From NCBI RefSeq assembly GCF_009299505.1, contig NZ_WBSM01000009.1, forward strand, positions 92,895-156,894: DNA of 64,000 bases, written 5' to 3'. Below the pieces are notes generated by a model. That model saw nothing but the letters and a program-made list of their open reading frames with translations, did no database searches and had not been told where the DNA came from. Positions 1 through 8,897 of the stretch are shown here, piece by piece (the first letter of the stretch is position 1; every line of letters starts with the position of its first letter). The DNA comes from Bifidobacterium ramosum. GTDB taxonomy: Bacteria > Actinomycetota > Actinomycetes > Actinomycetales > Bifidobacteriaceae. Both the position numbers and the translations under genes were made by a program.

Positions 1-1
1 C

Positions 2-2914
2 ACACCAAGCCATCGCGCGATCACGCCCGCCGCGCCCGTCATCGTCGACAGCGCCTACCAGCCGTCCGAACGCGACCCACACGCCGAACGCACCTGGCGG
101 CAGGTCACCCGAGCCGTACAGGATCTGCGGCAGGACATCGCCATGACCACCGGCTCAATCGACTGGCATACGGTGCAGCAGCTGTTCGCCGACGACCCAC
201 AGGCCCAAGCCGATCGTCTCGCCGCAGCCGATCCGTCCGCGACACCGGCCCTGATCCGGCTCGACTCGCCAGAATCGGCACTGCGCCAATTCGGAGGCGA
301 CGCCCCGATCGACCGCGCCATCATCGTCGGTACCATCGGCCGCAGCGCGATCATCGACACGATCACCGCCAACGGTCGACTCGACGAATCCGAACAGATC
401 GCCGACCGGCAGGAAGCGTTCGCGCTCAAGGAAGTCGATGATCCGATCCCCGGCGTCGCGCACGCGATCGTCATCGCCGGCAGTGACGCCCGCGGCACGA
501 TCTACGGCATCTACGCACTGTCCGAACGCATCGGCATCTCCCCGTGGTTCTGGTGGGGCGACGTACCGGTCGACGTACGCCCGATCATCGACGCGAACTA
601 CGAGCACGCCTGCGTTGAACTCGGCCCGGCCGTGCCGTACCGCGGATTCTTCATCAACGACGAGGACTGGTCAATGGTCCGCTGGAACCGCAAGAAGTTC
701 CCGAACCCGCAGATCGCGCCCGAAGTCAACTACTACCGCCACGTCTTCGAACTGCTGCTACGGCTGCGCGGCAACCTGCTGTGGCCGGCCATGCACCCCG
801 AATCGGTCGCATTCAACGCGGCAACAGGAGAAGGCGGCGTGCCGGTCAACGCGCGCGAAGCGGAACGGTACGGCGTCATCATGGGCACGCACCACTGCGA
901 GATCCTGCTGCGCAACAACGAGGGCGAGTGGGACCAGTGGTACGCCGAGCACCACGAGCAGTACCACATGCGCGGCGCGTCCGTGCGCGAATCGTACGAT
1001 TTCACGCTCAACCGCGAGGCGCTGCTCGCCTACTGGCGCGAGCGGCTGGAGACGAACAAGTCATGCGAGTGCTCACTGACCGTGGGCATCCGCGGCGTGC
1101 ACGACGGCCGCTTCAACGTGGCCGAACTCGACCGCTACCCGGGAGATACGACCGAGGAGAAGGAGGTCGCGTTCATGAAGGACGTGATCGCGGCCCAACG
1201 CGCGCTCATCGAGGAGGTGTACGGGCCGGCTGAGGCCGCGCGCATCCCGCAAGTGCTCATCACCTACAAGGAGATGAACGACGTGTACAACCACGGTCTG
1301 AGTAGGGTGCTGGAACAGCCGGAATACCGCAACATCACGCTGATGTGGCCGGACGACGACTACGGGTTTCTGCGGCAGGTGCCGACCGTTGCGGAGGCGG
1401 CGCGCGAGGGCGGCGCGGGCGTGTACTACCACAATTCGTATGTGGGCCGGCCAACGAACAACACCTGGCTCAACAGTTCGCAGCTGCCGCTGATGGCCGA
1501 GCAAATGCGCCGCGCGTGGAACACCGGCATGCGCAGGCAGTGGGTCATCAACGTGGGCGACATCAAGCTGAGCGACATGTCGACCGAGTATTTTCTGCGG
1601 CTCGGCTGGAATCCGGACGCGTGCACGGCCAAGTCGATCGGCGCCGATTTCGTGCGCATGTTCGCGCGGCGCGATTGGGGCGCGGACAAGGCGATTTCGG
1701 CCGAGTTGGCCGATTGCTTCGACGAGTTCAGCCGGCTGATCGCGATTCGCCAGCCTGGGTTCAATCTCGCCAGTCTGAATCCGGAAGGCGTGGCCGCCGG
1801 GATCGATCTGGAGGAGTTCGCGTTCAATCCGTCCGCCTTCGGTGACGAGGCGCAACGCTGGCTCGACCGGTGTGCCGCGCTGACCTCGCGCGTGCAACGC
1901 GTGGCAGACGCGCTGCCGGACGCGCGACGCACGGCGTTCTTCGAGCAGTGGTATTACGCGGTGCTGTCGCAGTCCGATACAGCGGCCGAGTACGTGAACT
2001 TTTGGGAGGCGTGGGCCGCGTTCCACGACGGACGAATTGGCGATGCACGGCGGTACATCGCATTGTCGAAGGCGGCCCGCGATGCGATCATCGCGCGCAA
2101 CGACGAGCTGGATGCGATCAACGACGGCAAATGGGCGGGATTCATCAAGTACGACACGCACTTGGGCGACGATCATGATCTGATCGAAGATGACCAGTAT
2201 CCGAATGTCGAGATGGACGACGGTGATTCCGACGGTGTCGAGGACACCATCGGCGGGATCACTGCGACAAGCAACGGCTCAGCCAGGCCAGCCGGTGTCC
2301 CGGCCGAGCCAGTCGGCGCGGCACCGTCCGAATCCGCACCGCTCGGATTCGTCGCGACCGACGGCATCGTCGCATGCGAAGCCGAGCATCCGACCCGCAT
2401 CATCCCCGGCATGGACGGCTCGTATTGGGCGCCGATTGCGAACGAGGGCCAGCATGGCGACACGATGAAGGCGTTCCCCGACCGTGGCATCAGCCGCCCC
2501 GGCGAAGGCGCGACGCTCGAATATCAGGTATGGTTCGAGCGGTCCGGCACCGTGCGCGGCACCATCAACCGTCTGCCTACGTTCAACGAGGGCGTCGAGG
2601 ACGACGGCACGCCGCGCGGTTGCCGTCTGGCCGTGCGCGTCAACGGCGACGAGCCGATCGTGCTGGCTGGCAACAACGCGTGGGGCGAGTCGCGCAACCG
2701 TCATTCGCTGACCACCGTGTGGGAGCGCAACATCATCCGTGGCTACGAGCCGCTGCAGTTCGAAGCCACGGTGCATGCCGGCTGGAACACGCTCGCTATC
2801 GAACGCGTCGACGCATCCGTCGTCATCGACCGCATCGTACTCGTCGCCAAACCGCTGCCGCGATCCTTCTACGGTCCTGACGAATCCCGTCGCATCTCCG
2901 TATCTTATCGATGA
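2..2914 (+). CDS. GH115 alpha-glucuronidase, 5' end outside window
   Basis: Glycoside hydrolase family 115 protein. Family members release (4-O-methyl-)glucuronic acid from glucuronoxylan or from type II arabinogalactan side chains. The frame is open from base 2 with no stop, and the residues before the first ATG (143) look like the start of the GH115 N-terminal domain, so the true start lies upstream; at least 970 residues are present. The catalytic region covers roughly residues 50-700 of the visible part (for example the EMNDVYNHGL stretch and the DDDYG stretch). A GH115 C-terminal beta-sandwich domain fills about the last 200 residues, after an acidic, Ser/Ala/Pro-rich linker. Whether it is secreted cannot be judged without the N-terminus. 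It heads a run of glycan genes, and an operator-like palindrome overlaps its stop codon. Confidence 0.88.
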   Translation, partial: TPSHRAITPAAPVIVDSAYQPSERDPHAERTWRQVTRAVQDLRQDIAMTTGSIDWHTVQQLFADDPQAQADRLAAADPSATPALIRLDSPESALRQFGGDAPIDRAIIVGTIGRSAIIDTITANGRLDESEQIADRQEAFALKEVDDPIPGVAHAIVIAGSDARGTIYGIYALSERIGISPWFWWGDVPVDVRPIIDANYEHACVELGPAVPYRGFFINDEDWSMVRWNRKKFPNPQIAPEVNYYRHVFELLLRLRGNLLWPAMHPESVAFNAATGEGGVPVNAREAERYGVIMGTHHCEILLRNNEGEWDQWYAEHHEQYHMRGASVRESYDFTLNREALLAYWRERLETNKSCECSLTVGIRGVHDGRFNVAELDRYPGDTTEEKEVAFMKDVIAAQRALIEEVYGPAEAARIPQVLITYKEMNDVYNHGLSRVLEQPEYRNITLMWPDDDYGFLRQVPTVAEAAREGGAGVYYHNSYVGRPTNNTWLNSSQLPLMAEQMRRAWNTGMRRQWVINVGDIKLSDMSTEYFLRLGWNPDACTAKSIGADFVRMFARRDWGADKAISAELADCFDEFSRLIAIRQPGFNLASLNPEGVAAGIDLEEFAFNPSAFGDEAQRWLDRCAALTSRVQRVADALPDARRTAFFEQWYYAVLSQSDTAAEYVNFWEAWAAFHDGRIGDARRYIALSKAARDAIIARNDELDAINDGKWAGFIKYDTHLGDDHDLIEDDQYPNVEMDDGDSDGVEDTIGGITATSNGSARPAGVPAEPVGAAPSESAPLGFVATDGIVACEAEHPTRIIPGMDGSYWAPIANEGQHGDTMKAFPDRGISRPGEGATLEYQVWFERSGTVRGTINRLPTFNEGVEDDGTPRGCRLAVRVNGDEPIVLAGNNAWGESRNRHSLTTVWERNIIRGYEPLQFEATVHAGWNTLAIERVDASVVIDRIVLVAKPLPRSFYGPDESRRISVSYR

Positions 2915-2918
2915 GATA
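2901..2918. promoter_or_regulatory. LacI-type operator (ATCGAT palindrome) before the esterase
   Basis: Near-perfect 18-bp palindrome, TATCTTATCGATGAGATA, with a central CG and one mismatched pair. It covers the stop codon of the GH115 gene and lies about 50 bp before the esterase start. The same core recurs at 8281, 8346, 10706 and 10773 in front of the transporter and GH2 genes, so it probably binds one LacI-family sugar regulator. The regulator is not visible in this window. Confidence 0.6.
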
Positions 2919-2967
2919 CACTACATCACAACGATTCCACCCCGTCTCATTCAAGGACGAACCAATC

Positions 2968-3807
2968 ATGACTGACATCACCGAATATATCGATCAGGAC
3001 TACGCCGGCAACGGCCGGCAATCACAGAAACTGTATCTTGCCATACCGGCCGGCGCGTCAGCCGGCCATCCTGTTCCCGTCGTGATCTACATCCATGGCG
3101 GAGGCTGGATCGGCGGCACCTTCGCACCCGGTTCCACCGGACTGGCGACCGGCCGCGACGACACGAACGCGTTCCTCGAAGCCGGATATGCGGTCGCGGT
3201 CATCAACTATCGACTCTCGACCGAGGCGCGATGGCCGGCGCAGATCCATGACTGCAAGGCCGCGGTGCGCTTCCTGCGAGCACACGCGGGGAAGTACGGC
3301 ATCGATCCAGATCGGATCGTGGCGTGGGGCGCGTCGGCCGGAGCGCATCTCGCACAGTTCCTCGGATTCACGAACGGCGATGCGCGGTACGACGACCCGG
3401 CATCGGCCGCATCCGGCGTGTCCAGCACCGTGAATCTCGTGATCGCGGCGTTCGGCATCAGTGACATCAGCCGGTGGGTGCTTCCCGGACCGCGTTATGA
3501 CGAGGTCGAGGACTACAAGACGAAGCTGCTCGGCACCGGGTATACGCAGGAGGCCGCGCACGACGCCAGTCCGATCGACCACGTGCACGCCGGCATGGCG
3601 CCGATGCTGCTGGCTCACGCCGACGACGATGCGCTCGTGCCGTGCGACCAGACGCATTGGCTGGAGGCCGCGATCCACGAGGTCGGTGGCGGTGCATCGA
3701 TCGAGACCTGGTATCCGCACACCGGCGGCCACGGCGATCCGCGCGTCTGGCGCGCACCGGAAGCCACCGACCGGTTCATCGACTTCTGCGACCGTCACCT
3801 GCGGTAG
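2968..3807 (+). CDS. alpha/beta-hydrolase fold esterase
   Basis: A 279-residue alpha/beta-hydrolase of the acetyl-esterase / hormone-sensitive-lipase type. It has an HGGGW oxyanion-hole motif near residue 38, a GASAG nucleophile elbow (Ser in G-x-S-x-G), an Asp in HADDDALVP and a His in HTGGHGD near the C-terminus. There is no signal peptide, so it is likely cytoplasmic. The ATG at 2968 is chosen because AAGGACGA precedes it; the upstream ATG at 2911 lies inside the previous gene and the operator. It sits 53 bp after the GH115 gene in the same direction. A role in removing acetyl or other acyl groups from imported oligosaccharides is likely but inferred. Confidence 0.8.
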   Translation: MTDITEYIDQDYAGNGRQSQKLYLAIPAGASAGHPVPVVIYIHGGGWIGGTFAPGSTGLATGRDDTNAFLEAGYAVAVINYRLSTEARWPAQIHDCKAAVRFLRAHAGKYGIDPDRIVAWGASAGAHLAQFLGFTNGDARYDDPASAASGVSSTVNLVIAAFGISDISRWVLPGPRYDEVEDYKTKLLGTGYTQEAAHDASPIDHVHAGMAPMLLAHADDDALVPCDQTHWLEAAIHEVGGGASIETWYPHTGGHGDPRVWRAPEATDRFIDFCDRHLR

Positions 3808-3859
3808 CCGTCGAGCCACCACGGATACTTTCCGCCGTCACTGCCGCAAACCGCAAACC

Positions 3860-3899
3860 GTCACCATGTGCGCGCGATCACGAGCGCGCACTCAGTGAC
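3860..3899. repeat. Family D palindromic repeat (copy 1)
   Basis: Inverted repeat with arms like GTCACTNNGTGCGCGC and its complement, in the gap between the convergent esterase and transporter genes. Two closely related copies lie at 16357 and 16421. It could act as a terminator structure for either gene; there is no clear T-run. Confidence 0.6.
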
Positions 3900-3999
3900 A
3901 TTGGGACATCCTGTCCATCGGAACAGCGTGAGCCGCGTTCCGGACAATCGTTTGCCGAAACACGGTCTCGCACTGCTCTCACACTGTGTCCGGATGCTA

Positions 4000-5562
4000 T
4001 CACGCCGCCTTGTGCAGAGCATTGATCACGTTGTTGTGGCCCCAGCATTGCTCATAGGGCATGCCGGTCAGGCTCTCGACCAGGGCACGCGTCTCGTCTG
4101 TCACGTCGGCCATCGAACCGCCCTCGCGCAACCGTGCGATCTCGGTCAGCAGCAGCCCGTGGTTCTCCTTGTTGAGCTTGAGCCGGTAGGTGAAGAATAT
4201 GCCGAGCAGACACAGCATGATCGGAGCAAGGCAGTACATGACCGCGATGGCCGTCACCGTGCCGGACGGCTGTGCCTGCGCGCCCTCGATGAAACCGGTC
4301 GCCTGCAAGACCCAGCCGATGAGCACCGTCTCGACCGCGGCGAAGATGTCGTCAATGGTTGCGTTGACGGATGCGTACTGTCCTTCACGCCGCTTGGATG
4401 TGATGATTTCATCCACGTCGGGAATGAACGTGTACGTGTACTGCGTCGCGTTCACCACGCCCGTGATGCCGAAGTTCATGAACAGGCCGAGCACGATGAA
4501 CGCGACGGCTTTGGCACCAGACGACAGTTGGGACGAGAACATGGCCAGCACGAACAGCGACAGGAACACGCCGATCACCTCGAAGCCGCCGATCCGGTAG
4601 GCGCGCGGGCCGCCGACTTTCGCGGTAAGCCACATGAAGAACGTGAGGCACGCGATGCCGAACATGGTGTTCACGCCGGTGGCGAGCGAGACGGTCTGCG
4701 GATCGAGCAGCAGCACGAAGATCACGAAATACGTGTTGATGGTGCCGCGGATGGCGCGAAAACACTGTTCGGACAGATACAGGCCGAGATAGTTGCGGAA
4801 TTCCCGCACCCGCATCACGGACACGAAATTCCAGATCATCGAGACGATGCGCTGCCAGATCGGCAGTTTGTCACCCGTCGTCCCGCCATCGGCTTCGGAC
4901 ACGTCGGTCGACTCGTCGTATGGCCGCTCCTTGATGGTGAAGAAGCCGACGACGAGCACGCCCACACCGATAGCACCGTAGATCATGGCCATCTTGAAGT
5001 ACGAGGTCCACGCGTCCTTGCCCCAGAGGGTGAACAGGTACACGTTGAGCAACGACAGGAACGTGCTGCCGATCGCGCCGGCGATCTGGTTGATGCCGAC
5101 GAGCTGCGCGCGTTGACTGGAGTCCTCGGTCATTTCGGACGGCAGACCGTACTGGATCGTAGTCAGGCCGGCGAGGAAGACCCAGTACAGCAGACTGGAG
5201 GTGAAGTATGCGGCGACCGGCAGCCCCGGAATCCACATGATGGCGTAGAACAGCGCGTTGAGCGGCACGGCGATCAGCATGATGGACCGGCGGCGACCGA
5301 TGCGGCGGCCAATCCTGGTGGCGTACATGCGGTCGGACAGATATCCCCAGACCGGGCCGATCACCGAGGCGATGATCTTGCCAGCGGCAATGAGCGCCGT
5401 GGTGGCGGCGACCGGGATGCTGAGGAATGTGGTGAAGTAGAACAGCTGCCATGTACCGATCATGGTCTGCATGACGTATGACAGCGAGAACGTGGAGTAG
5501 CCGAGCTTGGCTTTCCACGACAGTGGCGGCAGCACATCCTGCCGATGATTGCGTTGAGACAT
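4000..5562 (-). CDS. GPH-family sugar:cation symporter (paralogue 1)
   Basis: A 520-residue membrane protein of the glycoside-pentoside-hexuronide:cation symporter family (MelB-like), with about 12 hydrophobic segments and the typical GYLSDR loop after the second segment. It would import an oligosaccharide or glycoside with H+ or Na+. Two ATGs are adjacent (5565, 5562); the second is chosen for spacing from AGGAAAGG and because paralogue 3 also begins MSQ. The last residues, GMPYEQCWGHNNVINAL, are almost identical in all three GPH proteins here. A possible promoter (TTGACT at 5643-5638, 17 bp, TAAATC) lies upstream with an inverted repeat at 5600 near its start site. Confidence 0.87.
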   Translation of the reverse strand: MSQRNHRQDVLPPLSWKAKLGYSTFSLSYVMQTMIGTWQLFYFTTFLSIPVAATTALIAAGKIIASVIGPVWGYLSDRMYATRIGRRIGRRRSIMLIAVPLNALFYAIMWIPGLPVAAYFTSSLLYWVFLAGLTTIQYGLPSEMTEDSSQRAQLVGINQIAGAIGSTFLSLLNVYLFTLWGKDAWTSYFKMAMIYGAIGVGVLVVGFFTIKERPYDESTDVSEADGGTTGDKLPIWQRIVSMIWNFVSVMRVREFRNYLGLYLSEQCFRAIRGTINTYFVIFVLLLDPQTVSLATGVNTMFGIACLTFFMWLTAKVGGPRAYRIGGFEVIGVFLSLFVLAMFSSQLSSGAKAVAFIVLGLFMNFGITGVVNATQYTYTFIPDVDEIITSKRREGQYASVNATIDDIFAAVETVLIGWVLQATGFIEGAQAQPSGTVTAIAVMYCLAPIMLCLLGIFFTYRLKLNKENHGLLLTEIARLREGGSMADVTDETRALVESLTGMPYEQCWGHNNVINALHKAA

Positions 5563-5599
5563 CATTGTCCTTTCCTGAATACTCGATACACTCCACAAT

Positions 5600-5617
5600 A
5601 TCCGGTTCGTTCCGGAT
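5600..5617. promoter_or_regulatory. Inverted repeat, possible operator between divergent genes
   Basis: ATCCGG-N6-CCGGAT with centre TTCGTT, just downstream of the inferred GPH paralogue 1 promoter. A second palindrome, GGAACGTTCC, lies at 5693-5702 on the SGNH-hydrolase side and shares CGTTCCG with it. This motif differs from the ATCGAT operators of the other transporters, so a different regulator is likely. Confidence 0.45.
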
Positions 5618-5841
5618 TTACAAATCGTCTATATTCCAGTCAATTAACGAACTTTCATACCGCAAAAACTATGGTAGTCTATATTACAAGCAGGAACGTT
5701 CCGATATATCGGCCGTCATATCAATGTCATCGCCGGTCACATTACAGTGCTCGCACCGGCGGCAAAACATGACATGGCGACGCGGGGCGATCACCACGGC
5801 CATAAGCTCGATGGACGAGCGTACAAGGAGGCAAAACGGTC

Positions 5842-6480
5842 ATGATCAACGTGCTGTGCTTCGGCGATTCCAACACGAACGGCTCGAATCCGGCCGGCGG
5901 CCGTCATCCGCGCGACATGCGTTGGACCGGCCGTCTGCAACGGTTGCTCGGCGACGACTGGTACATCATCGAGGAAGGGCTCGGCGGGCGTACCACCGTG
6001 TTCGACAATCCGATCGAACCGCATCGCAACGGGCTTGCGGCGCTGCCGGGCGCGCTCATCACGCACCGGCCGCTCGACTACGTCATCATCAGCCTCGGTA
6101 CCAACGACATGAAGGCCATGTTCCACGCAGACGCGCGCGTGATCGCGGCCGGACTTGACATGCTCATCCACGAGGTCAAGATCACCGACAACCGCGGGGC
6201 GCCGGCGCCGCGCATCGTCGTCGTCTCGCCGATTTACATCAAGCCGGGCATTTCGACCAGTCCGTTCATCGGATTCGACGAGCACGCGGTCGAACTGTCG
6301 CACCGGCTGGCGGGGGAGTACCGGCGCGTGGCCGAACGGCAGGGGTGCCTGTTCTTCGACGCCGCGCAGGTCGCCGAGCCGAGTGACCTCGACAAGCTGC
6401 ACATGGACGGCGAGAACCACGCCAAATTCGCCGACGCGATGGCCGCGCTGCTGCGCGAGGATTGGGCGGCGCGTCACTGA
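5842..6480 (+). CDS. SGNH/GDSL-family esterase
   Basis: A 212-residue SGNH hydrolase. Visible blocks are GDSNTNG (Ser nucleophile, residues about 8-14), a Gly-rich GLGGRTT (block II), LGTNDMK (Asn of block III) and DKLHMDGENH (Asp/His of block V). The family contains arylesterases, acyl-CoA thioesterases and carbohydrate acetyl esterases. No signal peptide is seen. A strong AAGGAGG precedes the ATG. It is divergent from GPH symporter 1, which suggests de-acylation of an imported glycan or glycoside; the substrate is unknown. Confidence 0.83.
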   Translation: MINVLCFGDSNTNGSNPAGGRHPRDMRWTGRLQRLLGDDWYIIEEGLGGRTTVFDNPIEPHRNGLAALPGALITHRPLDYVIISLGTNDMKAMFHADARVIAAGLDMLIHEVKITDNRGAPAPRIVVVSPIYIKPGISTSPFIGFDEHAVELSHRLAGEYRRVAERQGCLFFDAAQVAEPSDLDKLHMDGENHAKFADAMAALLREDWAARH

Positions 6481-6524
6481 CACGCTCCGGATCGCATCCT
6501 CTCGTACCTCACGGTGAGCAACTC

Positions 6525-6586
6525 AACAACGCATGAGGCCTCGTTCCGGACGGGCGTAATCCCGGAACGAGGCCTCATGCGTTGTT
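6525..6586. terminator. Bidirectional hairpin between convergent genes
   Basis: Perfect 25-bp inverted repeat (arms 6525-6549 and 6562-6586, 12-nt loop) between the SGNH hydrolase and GPH symporter 2, which converge here. The arm contains AACAACGCATGAGGCC. Its position and strength suggest a terminator for both genes. Confidence 0.75.
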
Positions 6587-6596
6587 TGGTTGAATA

Positions 6597-8156
6597 TCAC
6601 GCCGCCTTGTGCAAGGCGTTGATCACGTTGTTGTGACCCCAGCACTGCTCGTACGGAATACCGGCGAGATCCTCGACGACCTTGCGGGTCTCCTCGGTCA
6701 CGTCGGACATCTTGCCGCCGTTGCGCAGGCGGGCCGCCTCGGCCACGAGGATGTCGTGGTTCTTCTCGTTGAGGTGCATGCGGTAGGTGAGCAGGATGCC
6801 GACGAACGCGAGCACGACCACGGTGCCGCAGTACATGTAGAGCAGCACGTTCACGACGAGCGGGGACTGCGCGGTGACGTCGGCGCCGGACTGGAAGCCG
6901 ACGGCCTGCAGCAGCACGCCCACGATGATGGTCACGACGGTGTTGATGATGACCTCGAGCGTGGACTGGATGCCGGCGTACTGGCCTTCGCGGCGCTTGC
7001 CGGTGACCAGCTCGTCGACGTCCGGCACGAAGGACTGCACGTAGGTCTGCGCGTTCACGATGCCGGAGTTGCCGAGCGTGAACAGCGTGATGAGCACGGT
7101 GAAGACGAGCGTGACGGTCGCCTTCGGCAGGTTCGCGACGTTCAGCGCGAGGATGTAGATGCCGACGAACAGCGCGATGGTGACCCAGGCGCCGAGGCGG
7201 TAGGAGCGCATGCCGCCGAGCTTGGAGATGACCGTGGCCCAGACCACGACGCACGCCATGCCGAACAGGAAGCTGAAGCCGGTGGACAGGGAGACTTCGG
7301 CCGGGGTGAGCAGCAGCACGAAGATGATGAAGTAGCCGTTGATGGTGCCGCGGACCATGCGGAAGGTCTGCTGGGCGAGGTAGATGCCGAGGTAGTTGCG
7401 GAAGGTCTTGATGCGCAGCACCGACAGGAAGTTCCAGAAGACGGAGACGAGGCGGCCGAAGAAGCCGACCTTCTCGGCGTCGCCCTTGTCGGCGGAGGAG
7501 AGGTCGGTGGTCGCGTCGTATGGACGCTCCTTGATGCACATCGCGCCGACGACGAGCAGCACGGTGCCGAGCACGCCGTAAATCATGGCGACCTTGAAGT
7601 ACGGCTGCCAGCCGGTGGAGCCCCAGATCTTGAACAGGTAGGCGTTGAACATCGAGAACGCGAAGCCGCCGACGCCGCCGCCGATCTGCTGGATGGCGAC
7701 CAGGGCCGCGCGATCCTTGGAATCATCGGTCATTTCGGACGGCAGGGAGTAGACGACGGTGTTGATGCCCGGGTAGACGCCGTAGTAGATGACGTTGACG
7801 AGCAGGTAGAACCACACCGGCATGTTCGGCACCCACAGCAGCACGTAGAAGATGAGGTTCAGCGGCGCGGCGATGAGCAGCGTGCCCTTGCGGCGGCCGA
7901 TCTTGCGGCCGAAGGAGGTGGAGTACATACGATCGGAGATGTAGCCCCAGACCGGCGTGATGAAGCCGCCGATGGCCTTGCCGACCGCGAGCAGCGCGGT
8001 GACGACGCCGATGGCGATGGCGAGCGGCTGGGTGTAGTAGATCATCTGCCAGGTGACGACCATGGTGCTCATGGTGAACGACAGCGGCAGCAGCGCGTAG
8101 GTGAACTTGGTCACCCACGACAGTTTGCGGCCGACCGCGGGAGTCGAGCTGGACAT
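6597..8156 (-). CDS. GPH-family sugar:cation symporter (paralogue 2)
   Basis: A 519-residue MelB-like symporter with 12 predicted membrane segments, the GYISDR motif, and the same C-terminal YEQCWGHNNVINALHKAA tail as paralogue 1. The start follows AGGAGAACACGAAA. Its upstream region carries two ATCGAT-type operators (8281, 8346), so it is probably induced by the same sugar as paralogue 3 and the GH2 enzyme. It probably imports a substrate of the nearby glycosidases; the exact sugar cannot be read from sequence. Confidence 0.87.
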   Translation of the reverse strand: MSSSTPAVGRKLSWVTKFTYALLPLSFTMSTMVVTWQMIYYTQPLAIAIGVVTALLAVGKAIGGFITPVWGYISDRMYSTSFGRKIGRRKGTLLIAAPLNLIFYVLLWVPNMPVWFYLLVNVIYYGVYPGINTVVYSLPSEMTDDSKDRAALVAIQQIGGGVGGFAFSMFNAYLFKIWGSTGWQPYFKVAMIYGVLGTVLLVVGAMCIKERPYDATTDLSSADKGDAEKVGFFGRLVSVFWNFLSVLRIKTFRNYLGIYLAQQTFRMVRGTINGYFIIFVLLLTPAEVSLSTGFSFLFGMACVVVWATVISKLGGMRSYRLGAWVTIALFVGIYILALNVANLPKATVTLVFTVLITLFTLGNSGIVNAQTYVQSFVPDVDELVTGKRREGQYAGIQSTLEVIINTVVTIIVGVLLQAVGFQSGADVTAQSPLVVNVLLYMYCGTVVVLAFVGILLTYRMHLNEKNHDILVAEAARLRNGGKMSDVTEETRKVVEDLAGIPYEQCWGHNNVINALHKAA

Positions 8157-8280
8157 TTTCGTGTTCTCCTGTTTCTCTGTGGAAGATCGAAATCGCGCGG
8201 CAAGGTCACGGTTGTTTGCGATGAGGTGTGATCTTGGTTGCGGGTGGACTACTCCGTCCGTTCCACGTTCTCCGCAGAGT

Positions 8281-8363
8281 CTTATCGTTGAGATTCTGCG
8301 GTTCGATTTCCCTTACTTGATGTTTGCAAAACCTACCTTACCACAAATCTCATCGATAAGATT
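8281..8363. promoter_or_regulatory. Control region of GPH symporter 2 with two operators
   Basis: Two LacI-type sites: TCTTATCGTTGAGATT at 8281-8296 and AATCTCATCGATAAGATT at 8346-8363. The first is flanked by a CCGCAGA/TCTGCGG inverted repeat (8272-8278, 8296-8302). Two sites about 66 bp apart could allow DNA looping. The rest of the 8157-8689 gap holds a hairpin at 8423-8450 and otherwise no feature I can recognise. Confidence 0.55.
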
Positions 8364-8422
8364 ATTTTACGATTCCGGCGTGTCGCAGATATCAAATACC
8401 ACAACGTTGTTGTTATGCGAAA

Positions 8423-8450
8423 GGGCTGCGACGACCATGCGTCGCAGCCC
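8423..8450. terminator. GC-rich hairpin, possible terminator or attenuator
   Basis: 11-bp perfect stem GGGCTGCGACG / CGTCGCAGCCC with a 6-nt loop, in the gap before the small ORF at 8690. No gene on either strand ends next to it, so it may mark a short transcript or be a structural repeat. Confidence 0.45.
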
Positions 8451-8689
8451 CTCACACTTCAAAGGGGATGCACCAGAAAGCATCCATCAGTTTCGGCCCG
8501 TTCCCAAAAGTCTCCGTGCGCGCCTGAAGTGAGAACGGCTAGCAGTGCGTCCACTGACGCTTCCATCATAGCCGATATACTTAACCACCATCGTCGCGAT
8601 TCTCTAGCAGGAATCAACACGATCGTCTGGCATAAGCCGGATGACGTTGCCGCGTCTAACGCGGCGCGGCCCACTTCAAAGGAGCGCAC

Positions 8690-8854
8690 ATGCGCAATCA
8701 GAACGAGGAGCCGCGCGGCGGCTCGATGCTGTGGTACATGACGATGGTGCTCATCGTCATGTCAGCCAAAGTCGACACGATTACGGCTGATCTTATATGC
8801 GCAAGTCTAACGGCATACGCGATATGGATTCACCACAACGAGAGTCGTCACTAA
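8690..8854 (+). CDS. Small membrane protein, 54 residues, unknown
   Basis: ATG after AAAGGAGCGCAC. It encodes a charged N-terminus (MRNQNEEPRGG) and then a hydrophobic stretch (residues about 13-46) that could form one or two membrane helices. A strong hairpin follows immediately (8866-8892). I do not recognise a family. The good ribosome binding site, hydrophobic body and following terminator support a real gene. It could be a small partner of the adjacent transporters, but that is a guess from position only. Confidence 0.5.
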   Translation: MRNQNEEPRGGSMLWYMTMVLIVMSAKVDTITADLICASLTAYAIWIHHNESRH

Positions 8855-8865
8855 CGACTCCTCAG

Positions 8866-8892
8866 CCCGTCCGGGAACCAGACCCGGACGGG
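8866..8892. terminator. Terminator hairpin between small ORF and GPH symporter 3
   Basis: 10-bp stem CCCGTCCGGG / CCCGGACGGG, loop 7 nt, between the convergent small ORF (ends 8854) and GPH symporter 3 (ends 8898). Confidence 0.7.
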
Positions 8893-8897
8893 TCTTA

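Noticed and set aside
3868..5481. Long + strand ORF opposite GPH symporter 1
   Set aside because: It is antisense to the symporter; composition is His/Asp/Arg-rich, typical of the reverse strand of GC-rich genes. The same applies to the long ORFs opposite GPH 2 and 3.
5478..6158. ORF overlapping the SGNH hydrolase in another frame
   Set aside because: The SGNH frame has the conserved blocks and a strong ribosome binding site; this frame is Arg-rich and motif-free.
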